Of a stretch of DNA of 21,939 nucleotides, positions 14,942 to 20,616 are shown one piece after another. Source of the stretch: a virus; IMG/VR virus record IMGVR_UViG_3300043119_000038, positions 1-21,939 of that record; one strand, given 5' to 3'. The notes under the pieces are model-generated. The model ran no database searches, was not told the origin of the DNA, and saw only the letters and a program-made list of their open reading frames with translations. Numbering within the stretch: the stretch's first letter is position 1; each line of letters starts with the position of its first letter. Both the position numbers and the translations under genes were made by a program.

Positions 14942-15645
14942 CACAACTTCTCCTCTTCAAAAGCAATGATCCACTGCTTACAAATGTCACTACGAACGAT
15001 ATCATCCACGCCAAACTCAATGGTTGGGATACCCATGTTATACTTCTTGGCGAGGTGCAGAATCTTACTAAGGCCACTCTGTTCCTTAATGTCGCTCTGC
15101 TTGATATCACCATTGATGACAATAGTACACTCTTTACCAACACGAGTCAAGAGCATTTTCATCTCATGGATCGTAAGGTTCTGTGCCTCATCAACGATAA
15201 TAAAAGCCCTGTTGAAACTACGCCCACGCATGACAGACAGTGGGACCATCTGGATATTACCAGCCTTCATCCCAGTCTCGACCACGCTCTTGCCCAGTTG
15301 CTGCTCAAGTACGTCAAGCACTGGCATGATCCACGGGGTGTACTTCTCTTCAAGAGTTCCCGGAAGGTAACCCAAGTCTTTACCCACAGCGATGTTAGGT
15401 CGAGTGATAATGATGCGGTCAATGCGGCGATTAGCATACAGATTCGCCGCATGGGATGCGGCGATAAAGGTCTTACCCGTACCACTGAACCCTGTCACAA
15501 TGATCTGACTGCTTGTATTAAGCGCAGAGATATACCGTTGTTGTGCATCATTCATAGCCACAAGATTGACAGTGCGGACCTTAGCCTCTTCTCCTGCGTT
15601 CTTGTAGCGTGTCACCCGTTTGCCCTTAGGCTTGCCTTCATCCAT
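14941..15645 (-). CDS. phoH: PhoH-like P-loop ATPase
   Basis: 234 residues. The Walker A is GFSGTGKT (52-59). Walker B is FIIVDEAQN (about 148-156). Other PhoH hallmarks are TRPNIAVGKDLGYLPGTLEEK, a VPLSVMRGRSF block, and a late VINGDIKQSD resembling the sensor motif. The length is typical for the phage form, which lacks extra domains. PhoH proteins are widespread in marine phages; the family is linked to the phosphate-starvation regulon and to RNA-related or helicase-like ATPase activity, but the phage role is not settled. It starts 8 bases before the glutaredoxin stop and its own stop overlaps the DUF3310 start. It is cytoplasmic with no membrane segment. Confidence 0.93.
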   Translation of the reverse strand: MDEGKPKGKRVTRYKNAGEEAKVRTVNLVAMNDAQQRYISALNTSSQIIVTGFSGTGKTFIAASHAANLYANRRIDRIIITRPNIAVGKDLGYLPGTLEEKYTPWIMPVLDVLEQQLGKSVVETGMKAGNIQMVPLSVMRGRSFNRAFIIVDEAQNLTIHEMKMLLTRVGKECTIVINGDIKQSDIKEQSGLSKILHLAKKYNMGIPTIEFGVDDIVRSDICKQWIIAFEEEKL

Positions 15646-15868
15646 TAGATGGTTCCTTGAAGTATGCTTCTAGTTCTGTGTAGCCACCAATAACCTCTGT
15701 CTGGCGGATGATTAGTGGGACTTTCTTGTAGCCACCCTTCATCATAAGAGCTGCCACCCAGATATTATCATACAGGTCTACATAGCAGTAGCTTACCTGA
15801 TTGTCCTTAAGTAACTGCTTGGCTTTGTCGCACCAGTGGCAGTCAGGTCTTCCAACGATTGTATACAC
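15638..15868 (-). CDS. Glutaredoxin
   Basis: 76 residues, the normal length for a phage or small bacterial glutaredoxin. The redox site is C10-His-Trp-C13, followed by DKAKQLL. The cis-proline site is KVPLI and the C-terminal IGGYTEL is the glutathione-side motif. It most likely supplies electrons to the ribonucleotide reductase encoded upstream in the same operon. The start is GTG at 15868, served by a full AAGGAGGT (complement of 15872-15879). An ATG two bases upstream (ATGTG) is out of frame and would encode an unrelated 25-residue peptide. The last 8 bases overlap the PhoH gene. Upstream lies the only sizeable non-coding gap of this arm, which is rich in hairpins. Confidence 0.92.
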   Translation of the reverse strand: MYTIVGRPDCHWCDKAKQLLKDNQVSYCYVDLYDNIWVAALMMKGGYKKVPLIIRQTEVIGGYTELEAYFKEPSNG

Positions 15869-15871
15869 ATT

Positions 15872-15879
15872 ACCTCCTT
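15872..15879 (-). promoter_or_regulatory. Consensus Shine-Dalgarno for glutaredoxin
   Basis: AAGGAGGT on the minus strand, a perfect anti-SD match, ends 3 bases before the GTG start at 15868 and 1 base before an out-of-frame ATG at 15870. The better spacing and the conserved protein select the GTG. Confidence 0.75.
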
Positions 15880-15918
15880 GTGTTCTGTTGTAGGGGAGGA
15901 CGAGGGGCGCTCTAACCC

Positions 15919-16009
15919 TAGGCCAGTGCCGAAGCTGTGGCCTATCCTATTCCCTTGTGGGTGATCAGTCCCACTCACTGTGTAACATCCACAGATTAGG
16001 CCGAAGCCT
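15919..16009 (-). ncRNA. Candidate structured RNA / untranslated leader with four hairpins
   Basis: This part of the 158-base non-coding gap upstream of glutaredoxin folds, on the transcribed minus strand, into four successive hairpins. (1) 15998-16009: AGGC, TTCG loop, GCCT. (2) 15978-15994: CTGTG, 7-base loop, CACAG. (3) 15957-15974: GTGGG, 8-base loop holding TGATCA, CCCAC. (4) 15919-15944: a 7-bp stem TAGGCCA/TGGCCTA, a 2x2 internal loop, 2 bp and a TTCG loop. None is followed by a U-tract, so they are not plain terminators. A TAGGG/CCCTA pairing (15891-15895 with 15916-15920) could compete with hairpin 4 nearer the ribosome site. I do not recognise a riboswitch class. It may be a leader, an mRNA-processing or stability element, or a small RNA. 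Confidence 0.45.
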
Positions 16010-16026
16010 CGGTCAGACGCTTGTTC

Positions 16027-16242
16027 TTAAGTTTTTGTAGCCGCTTTCACAGCCCACATAGCTGCACTCTCAACCTCGGTTTGAGCCAGAGATTTAAGTC
16101 TGACGATCTCCCCTAGATTAGCCTGATCATCAATACCCTCAATCAAGTCAATTAGGTCAGCCGCAGCCCGCTTGATCTTACTCACCGTGTCATCGTTAGA
16201 GGGGTTAAAGCTAATCCCCACTCGGTACTCACCTTTAGTCAT
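16027..16242 (-). CDS. Acb2/Tad1-type hairpin protein, candidate cyclic-nucleotide sponge (anti-CBASS/anti-Thoeris)
   Basis: 71 residues. It opens with YRVGISFNPSNDDTVSKIKR, continues as a helix (AAADLIDLIEGID), and ends in the hallmark AQTEVESAAMWAVKAATK. This two-helix layout, with the FNPS element, a Lys/Ile-rich first helix and the AAMWAVKA second helix, matches what I know of the small Acb2/Tad1 hairpin domain family. Characterised members assemble into oligomers that bind signalling cyclic nucleotides and so silence CBASS or Thoeris immunity. Phe12-Asn13 and Lys24 fall near the positions where I recall aromatic, Asn and Lys ligand contacts in Acb2; this is inference. The start is ATG with GGAGAGGAG upstream. 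It lies 16 bases after the reductase stop. Activity and ligand are untested, and many family members are simply small unknown phage proteins. Confidence 0.72.
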   Translation of the reverse strand: MTKGEYRVGISFNPSNDDTVSKIKRAAADLIDLIEGIDDQANLGEIVRLKSLAQTEVESAAMWAVKAATKT

Positions 16243-16258
16243 TCTAGCTCCTCTCCGA

Positions 16259-18172
16259 TTAAGTCAAGTCAACAATCTCACAGGCATCACCAGAACAAGC
16301 CATCGTCTGTGAACCTGATGTGTTGTCTTCCTGTTCATAGTCTGCCAGCTTAGCCCAGTCAATAGCCTTGGGCATAACCTCTAGCAGTTTCTCGTAGTCA
16401 CTCTTACCAATCTCTTGGTAGGGAGCCTGTTGGTAGGTATGCTCGTTGTATGGCAAGAAAGACACACCAGACATTTCATCGAAGTGCTTGTAGACAAAAG
16501 CACCAACCTCAAACCACTCATCACTACGCACGTTAATAGTAACAGATGGCTTATGCTCACACCAACTACGCTGATAGGCCAACCACATCTCTAGCTGGTC
16601 GATAGCACTCAGGTCTTCCGTAACCACTGCACCCTCTGGAGCCTTCATGGGGAAGCTGAACACGGTGGTCTGTGTAGGCTTCATCACATCAGGTTCAGAT
16701 GGGATACCTTGGTCCTTCATAAACTGTGTCAGAGGGTCTTTGTTATCTCCACGCACAGTCCGAATATAATAGGCTGAGTGACGAGCATGAATCCCACTGG
16801 CACTGTCAACAAGCTGAGAGACTGTTCCCGAAGGTTTAACACAGGTGATAGCAGCAGCCACAGGGATGCCAAGACGTTCAGCCCACTCAGCGTTAGTAAC
16901 AATAGCAACATTCTTTAGATGCTCCAGTGTCTGAGATAGACCAGCGTTCTTAGTGGTCATCAGTGGGTTGTCCATGATCCCAGTCAACGACACACCAAGC
17001 AGACGTTCTTCTTCTGTGTTGGTTTGCCAAATCTTACGCAAGTAGGGGAACTTGGTGTAGGTAGACTGGATCGTACCCAAGATGGTAGCAAGGCGAACCT
17101 TATCCTCCAGTGTCTTGAGTGTGTCAGTGGCACGAACAACAACCTCTGTCAGGTTGCAGAACTGGTATGGACGCAGGATAATCTCTGAGCATGGGTTAGT
17201 CCCAAAGTCATAGTCAGTCTTGCGGCGACCATTCTTTGCTGCCTGCTTCTTGGAAGCCTGACGATTGAAGATGCCACGCTCACCTGAACCACTCTCAACA
17301 AGTGCAGTCCACTCACGCATGAAGCTGACAGCATCTGGCTTCTCTGTGTAGCTAACAGAGTTGTTAGCCAGACCACGCTGAGGGTTGTTCTCCCACCAGT
17401 TGCCAGACTTAGCATAGCGCATACGATCATCCGACAGGTTGGACAGAGAGATCATAGCACTACGGCGTACACCACCAACCACAACCACTTCACCAATCTT
17501 ACACATGATGTCATGGCACTCAAGGGAGGACAGCTTGCGACCCTTGGCTTCCTTGAACTTACCAGTAACGAACTGGAACAAGTCAATCAGTGGGGCTGGA
17601 CCAGATGCACGACCACCAAAGGTCTTCAACTTAGCACCAGCAGGACGCACCAGAGAGACATCCCACTTAGGGATTTCACCAGAGTACAGCAGGGCAATGA
17701 CTTGACGCAGTGCCTTGGCCCAACCCTCCTTGCTGTCCTTGACCACAACAGTGGTGTCAGACTGGAACATAACCTCTGGAACCTCTGGCAGCTTGCTGAT
17801 GAACTGACGCTCAACAGAGAAGCCAACACCAGTACCACACAGCAGGATGAACATAGCTTCATCAAAAGCCTTAGGGTCATCCACTGGCAGGTACGAGCAG
17901 TTGTATCCAGCAGTGTTGTCACGCTCCAGCGCAGGGCCAGCAGTCATTACAGCCCGCATGGATGGCATAATCTCTAGGCCAAGGATAGCAGCTTCGATAG
18001 CCTCATAGGTGGCCCAGTCTTCACCACGGTCCAGTGGCTTAGCTACTACATTCTCCATGTAGCGGGTGACAGTCTCACCCCAGTTCTCACGACGACCCTC
18101 ATCCTGCAACCAACGTGCATAACGAGAAGTCGCAATGAAGGACTGATAGTCTGTAGGCAAGTAGTTGCTCAT
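16259..18172 (-). CDS. nrdJ: Adenosylcobalamin-dependent (class II) ribonucleoside-triphosphate reductase
   Basis: 637 residues. It reduces ribonucleotides to deoxyribonucleotides using B12 as radical source, with no oxygen requirement. Visible catalytic set: Cys92 (GYNCSYLP), Asn326/Cys328/Glu330 (GTNPCSEI), Cys339 (QFCNLTEV), and a C-terminal pair Cys626/Cys631 (CSGDAC). The 11-residue step between Cys328 and Cys339 and the 5-residue step in the tail equal those of the Lactobacillus leichmannii monomeric enzyme (408/419 and 731/736), so the whole redox relay is present. CVKPSGTVSQL is also conserved. It is about 100 residues shorter than that enzyme. The start ATG overlaps the stop of the upstream membrane-protein gene (TAATG). 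A glutaredoxin in the same operon is the likely reductant. The host or its surroundings must supply cobalamin. Confidence 0.93.
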   Translation of the reverse strand: MSNYLPTDYQSFIATSRYARWLQDEGRRENWGETVTRYMENVVAKPLDRGEDWATYEAIEAAILGLEIMPSMRAVMTAGPALERDNTAGYNCSYLPVDDPKAFDEAMFILLCGTGVGFSVERQFISKLPEVPEVMFQSDTTVVVKDSKEGWAKALRQVIALLYSGEIPKWDVSLVRPAGAKLKTFGGRASGPAPLIDLFQFVTGKFKEAKGRKLSSLECHDIMCKIGEVVVVGGVRRSAMISLSNLSDDRMRYAKSGNWWENNPQRGLANNSVSYTEKPDAVSFMREWTALVESGSGERGIFNRQASKKQAAKNGRRKTDYDFGTNPCSEIILRPYQFCNLTEVVVRATDTLKTLEDKVRLATILGTIQSTYTKFPYLRKIWQTNTEEERLLGVSLTGIMDNPLMTTKNAGLSQTLEHLKNVAIVTNAEWAERLGIPVAAAITCVKPSGTVSQLVDSASGIHARHSAYYIRTVRGDNKDPLTQFMKDQGIPSEPDVMKPTQTTVFSFPMKAPEGAVVTEDLSAIDQLEMWLAYQRSWCEHKPSVTINVRSDEWFEVGAFVYKHFDEMSGVSFLPYNEHTYQQAPYQEIGKSDYEKLLEVMPKAIDWAKLADYEQEDNTSGSQTMACSGDACEIVDLT

Positions 18173-18384
18173 TAAAAGTACCCCATGATTGCACCAGCGG
18201 GTGGGACCACGATACCCAACAGGCGTACCACTACCTCTGTAGCAGATGCTGCATCCATGTTACCCAGTAGGGTAATGATGTTAAACACATAGCCGTAGAT
18301 AGCAGCAGCCCATAACCCAATCACGGTAACCATTAGCAGGATGCCACCAATAAGCGTACCCCAGTCATCATCTTTCTTTTGCAT
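18172..18384 (-). CDS. Small two-pass membrane protein
   Basis: 70 residues. A charged N-terminus (MQKKDDDW) precedes a long hydrophobic segment (about 9-37, including GGILLMVTVIGLWAAAIYGY) and a second one (about 51-69, ending VVPPAGAIMGYF). A short loop with NMDAAS lies between them. No catalytic motif. Two-pass proteins of this size are often holins or holin-like, but the location inside the replication/nucleotide operon, away from any lysin, gives no support for lysis. Other small phage membrane proteins act in superinfection exclusion or remain unknown. The start is a plain ATG after a purine-rich AGAGAAAGAGAAAGA. Its stop overlaps the reductase start, so the two are translated in series. 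Confidence 0.72.
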   Translation of the reverse strand: MQKKDDDWGTLIGGILLMVTVIGLWAAAIYGYVFNIITLLGNMDAASATEVVVRLLGIVVPPAGAIMGYF

Positions 18385-18397
18385 TCTTTCTCTTTCT

Positions 18398-18562
18398 CTA
18401 ATCAGTGATAATTGCTACACGGTGTGCCTGCACTACGAGTCTGTTTATACTTAACTCCGCTACGGTAGCTGTAGGGTCTTGTATGCTCCACTCGACTAGT
18501 ACCACAGGCACACTCTTGTCCTTGATGCTCTCCAGTTTACGGATAAGCTCTGCGACTGTCAT
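18398..18562 (-). CDS. Small hypothetical protein (54 aa)
   Basis: The frame opens MTVAELIRKLESIKDKSVPV and ends RVAIITD. The ATG overlaps the MazG-like stop as ATGA, the same junction used elsewhere in this arm. The opening MTVAELIRKL is a motif common to many small phage proteins of about 50-70 residues, with one helix followed by beta strands (VPVVLVEW). No function is known for that group. It fills the gap between the MazG-like gene and the membrane-protein gene and leaves only 13 bases before the latter. Composition and codon use match its neighbours. Confidence 0.75.
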   Translation of the reverse strand: MTVAELIRKLESIKDKSVPVVLVEWSIQDPTATVAELSINRLVVQAHRVAIITD

Positions 18563-19059
18563 GCTGTTTTCTCTACACGAATAGTAGTACCTTCCAGCAG
18601 GTCTGTCAAGTATGGTTTCTTATAGTTCGGACCCTTAAGAACCTTACCATCCTCACGCAGGATAGGCTTGCCATCGTCACCCAGCTTAGACATGTTGCTG
18701 GCATGGACACGGCGGAAAGCCTCAATGATAGTCGCTTCGTCAAAGAAGCCTAGTGCTTCCTCAACTACTGCAGAAACCTCATCAGACATTTTCACCCAGT
18801 CTTCAAACTCATCCTTCTGTAGGATACCTTCATGGATGCCTCCGCCAAGCACTGCGAGGAAACCTGTCCTGACGTAGATAACATCTGCAATCTCTTTGAG
18901 CATCTCCTCACGGTCATCACTCATAGATGCAACACGATACTCGTGGAGTTCTTCTTTGATCAGTTTAGCCCACAGGCGAAGGTCAAACGAGGCTTTGAAC
19001 ACACGGATAAACTCCGTGACCATAACCAAATCTTCTGACATTTGCACTTCTTGTTCCAT
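18559..19059 (-). CDS. MazG-like nucleotide pyrophosphohydrolase
   Basis: 166 residues. The helical core shows the metal-binding EExxE (Glu36, Glu37, Glu40 in KEELHE) and ExxD (Glu56, Asp59 in KEIADV), the pattern of all-alpha NTP pyrophosphohydrolases. The C-terminal block VHASNMSKL, then GDDGKPILREDGKVLKGPNY, is typical of the phage MazG-like group and probably helps in substrate binding. The reaction is NTP or dNTP to NMP plus pyrophosphate; in phages it has been proposed to clean or recycle nucleotides or to lower host alarmone, with no way to choose from sequence. The start at 19059 overlaps the 52-aa gene stop (TGATG) and has GGAG upstream. An internal ATG six codons in is less well placed. 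Confidence 0.85.
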   Translation of the reverse strand: MEQEVQMSEDLVMVTEFIRVFKASFDLRLWAKLIKEELHEYRVASMSDDREEMLKEIADVIYVRTGFLAVLGGGIHEGILQKDEFEDWVKMSDEVSAVVEEALGFFDEATIIEAFRRVHASNMSKLGDDGKPILREDGKVLKGPNYKKPYLTDLLEGTTIRVEKTA

Positions 19060-19217
19060 CAGTCTTGCTCCAATACTTCTAGTGTGTGTAGTTTAAGGTC
19101 GTCGAGGTCTAGTAGTGCTGCTTCAACAAGGCTGTAGACATTATCCATTTCGTCGTCTGTCCCTGCAAAGTCAGCATGTTTATCAACCTCAACAACCAGT
19201 GTGACTTCATACTTCAT
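19059..19217 (-). CDS. Small hypothetical protein (52 aa)
   Basis: The frame opens MKYEVTLVVEVDKHADFAGT and ends LEVLEQD. The predicted order is strand, loop, acidic helix (DDEMDNVYSLVEAALLDLDD), strand, as in many small ferredoxin-like or ArgB-type phage proteins. Both junctions are tight: its ATG overlaps the phosphoesterase stop (ATGA) and its stop overlaps the MazG-like start (TGATG). It is very acidic. No family assignment is offered. Double coupling and a sensible fold pattern make it a real gene despite the length. Confidence 0.75.
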   Translation of the reverse strand: MKYEVTLVVEVDKHADFAGTDDEMDNVYSLVEAALLDLDDLKLHTLEVLEQD

Positions 19218-19990
19218 TTCAGGTAGGCTTTCATAATCTGCACAAGTGACACAAACTCTGGCTCATACGTACCGTTAGCCAACTCTCGCTTAATCACCAC
19301 ACCGTGCCACCAACCCTTATTAGCCTGACCAGCCCAGTCTTCCTCTGCTCCCTTGAAGCAACCAACAACAAGACCAATGTTACCGTGTGGTAGTGCAGAG
19401 TCCTTGAAGTGTAGGTCACGCTTGTGGGAATGTCCACAGGTAGCAGAGCAGCTTAGATTCTGGATCACCGTGTGGGCATGGTGAATACCACCAGTTGCAG
19501 TTGGTGAATTACCAGAGGTGAAGTAGTGTGCATAGGCCACACCATCATACATAGCAACGGCTGGCCCAGAGTTTTCATACTCGTGATAGTCGTCGAACCA
19601 GTAGTCAGTGTCAAGGTGGCTGAAAGAGATACCGAACTTTTCCCCTTCACTGCGTGGGTTCTTGGCTAGGTAGGACTTGATGCGGTGTTCGTGGTTACCC
19701 TCAAAGCCTACCCAGTAGGGACGTTTCTTGTGGTTACGCTTAAAGGGTTCCCGAAGATACTCTTGTGCTTGGTTGTAGCACACAATGTCACGCTCGTAGT
19801 TCTGTGAAGAGACTGCCTTGGGAGACTTCTCGTCATAGGTGTTGAGGGACCGCATGTCTGCACCATCACCCAGATCAAACACCATGTCTGGCTTCAAGTC
19901 ATACAGGAATTGACCTAATGCTTTGAAGCGGAGGTTGCCAACATCTGGATCAGAGTGGGCGCACGAGTATACTACTACTGTCTTAGTCAT
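19214..19990 (-). CDS. Calcineurin-like metallophosphoesterase with a variant first motif
   Basis: 258 residues. Motifs of the binuclear metallophosphoesterase fold appear in order: VVVYSCAHSDP (Cys10, Ala11, His12) where the family usually has Asp-x-His; FDLGDGADM (Gly41-Asp42); GNHEHR (98-103); a His in YAHYF (155); and CGHSHKRD (Gly186-His187-Ser188-His189). So every motif except the first Asp is intact, and that Asp is replaced by Cys. Substrate is unknown; phage members include DNA-processing and nucleotide phosphatases. It is cytoplasmic. The start is ATG, overlapping the upstream gene by 8 bases. Its place among nucleases and nucleotide enzymes suggests a role in DNA or nucleotide metabolism. 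Confidence 0.85.
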   Translation of the reverse strand: MTKTVVVYSCAHSDPDVGNLRFKALGQFLYDLKPDMVFDLGDGADMRSLNTYDEKSPKAVSSQNYERDIVCYNQAQEYLREPFKRNHKKRPYWVGFEGNHEHRIKSYLAKNPRSEGEKFGISFSHLDTDYWFDDYHEYENSGPAVAMYDGVAYAHYFTSGNSPTATGGIHHAHTVIQNLSCSATCGHSHKRDLHFKDSALPHGNIGLVVGCFKGAEEDWAGQANKGWWHGVVIKRELANGTYEPEFVSLVQIMKAYLK

Positions 19991-20276
19991 ATGCTCTGTA
20001 ATCCTTTAGGTTAAGTGGGAGTGGCTCAATGGATTTGTTGAAGTGATCAATGATAGGCTTGGCATTCTCGTAGTCGTCAAACCATGCCTCAATGTCAAAC
20101 ACTTCGTCACCCATTACAATCTTTAGGTCCAGACGTACAGCCGTGTCGGATACATCTAGGTCACCTAACTCTTCATCACTAAGGTCTTCTGCAAAGATTG
20201 GACCCTTGATGACACTCCAGATTTCTGTCTTGTATTTGTCTTCGCTTTTGAACAAGTTTCGCAGCCAGTTAAACAT
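19983..20276 (-). CDS. Hypothetical acidic protein
   Basis: 97 residues. A basic amphipathic N-terminus (MFNWLRNLFKSEDKYK) is followed by an acidic, mostly beta body (SDTAVRLDLKIVMGDEVFDI) and a short helix. No recognised family or catalytic motif. The ATG has a GGAAAG-type site upstream in the tail of the previous gene. It overlaps that gene and the next one by 8 bases each, so it is firmly part of the operon. The N-terminus could be a membrane-surface helix, but the protein is otherwise soluble. Confidence 0.7.
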   Translation of the reverse strand: MFNWLRNLFKSEDKYKTEIWSVIKGPIFAEDLSDEELGDLDVSDTAVRLDLKIVMGDEVFDIEAWFDDYENAKPIIDHFNKSIEPLPLNLKDYRAYD

Positions 20277-20616
20277 CTTTCCAACCTCTCAAGAGTTCCA
20301 TGTAGTGGTCTAGGCTAACCATTACAATCCATTCAGAACGATCTGCCCTAAAGAAAAGTACTGGCTCACCCTTGCCGTGTCGTTTAGCCTGTTCGATCCA
20401 ACCATACTGCATCTTCATCCCTGACTTACGCCGTTTGACTTCGATACTGATTGGCATCTTCTTGCGGGCAGCGGGAGAAAGCTGAATGTCCTCTCCCCCG
20501 TCACCCATTGTTGTTGACTTAACGTCATCAGGCTCAAGCTCAGGGAATACTTCAAGTAGCTTATCCCTGATCTCATTCTGCCCAAGCCTACCCTTTTGCT
20601 TCGCTGCCCGTGTCAC
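20269..20616 (-). CDS. Small PD-(D/E)XK nuclease, Holliday-junction-resolvase-like
   Basis: 115 residues. The active-site pattern is GED (Asp43) in a GDGGEDIQLS block, then the strand ISIEVKRRK with Glu59-x-Lys61, then a helix YGWIEQAKRHGKGEPV followed by the strand VLFFRADRS. This fits compact archaeal/phage-type Holliday-junction resolvases and related restriction-like nucleases. The N-terminal basic helix (AAKQKGRLGQNEIRDKLL) carries Glu15, a plausible further metal ligand. The likely role is resolving branched DNA in replication or packaging. It starts with GTG at 20616, overlapping the Cas4-like stop as GTGA. Family placement beyond PD-(D/E)XK is uncertain. Confidence 0.7.
   Translation of the reverse strand: MTRAAKQKGRLGQNEIRDKLLEVFPELEPDDVKSTTMGDGGEDIQLSPAARKKMPISIEVKRRKSGMKMQYGWIEQAKRHGKGEPVLFFRADRSEWIVMVSLDHYMELLRGWKDV

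Noticed and set aside
15055-15648. 197-residue rightward frame opposite PhoH
   Set aside because: PhoH has intact Walker motifs on the minus strand; the opposite frame has no recognisable domain and no operon context.
15793-15978. 61-residue leftward frame running through the structured gap
   Set aside because: It crosses the hairpins, has no ribosome site at its first ATG and overlaps glutaredoxin in another frame.
15978-15994. tRNA-like anticodon arm (5-bp stem, 7-base loop)
   Set aside because: On neither strand does the loop have the required U at position 33, and no acceptor, D or T arm can be drawn around it.
15869-16026. Adenosylcobalamin riboswitch near the B12-dependent reductase
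   Set aside because: I see no convincing B12-box core, and the element lies downstream of the reductase gene in transcription order, so it could not serve as its leader.
18172-18384. Holin call for the two-pass membrane protein
   Set aside because: Topology and size would fit, but no lysin or spanin is adjacent and the gene sits in the replication/nucleotide arm, so only a membrane protein is claimed.
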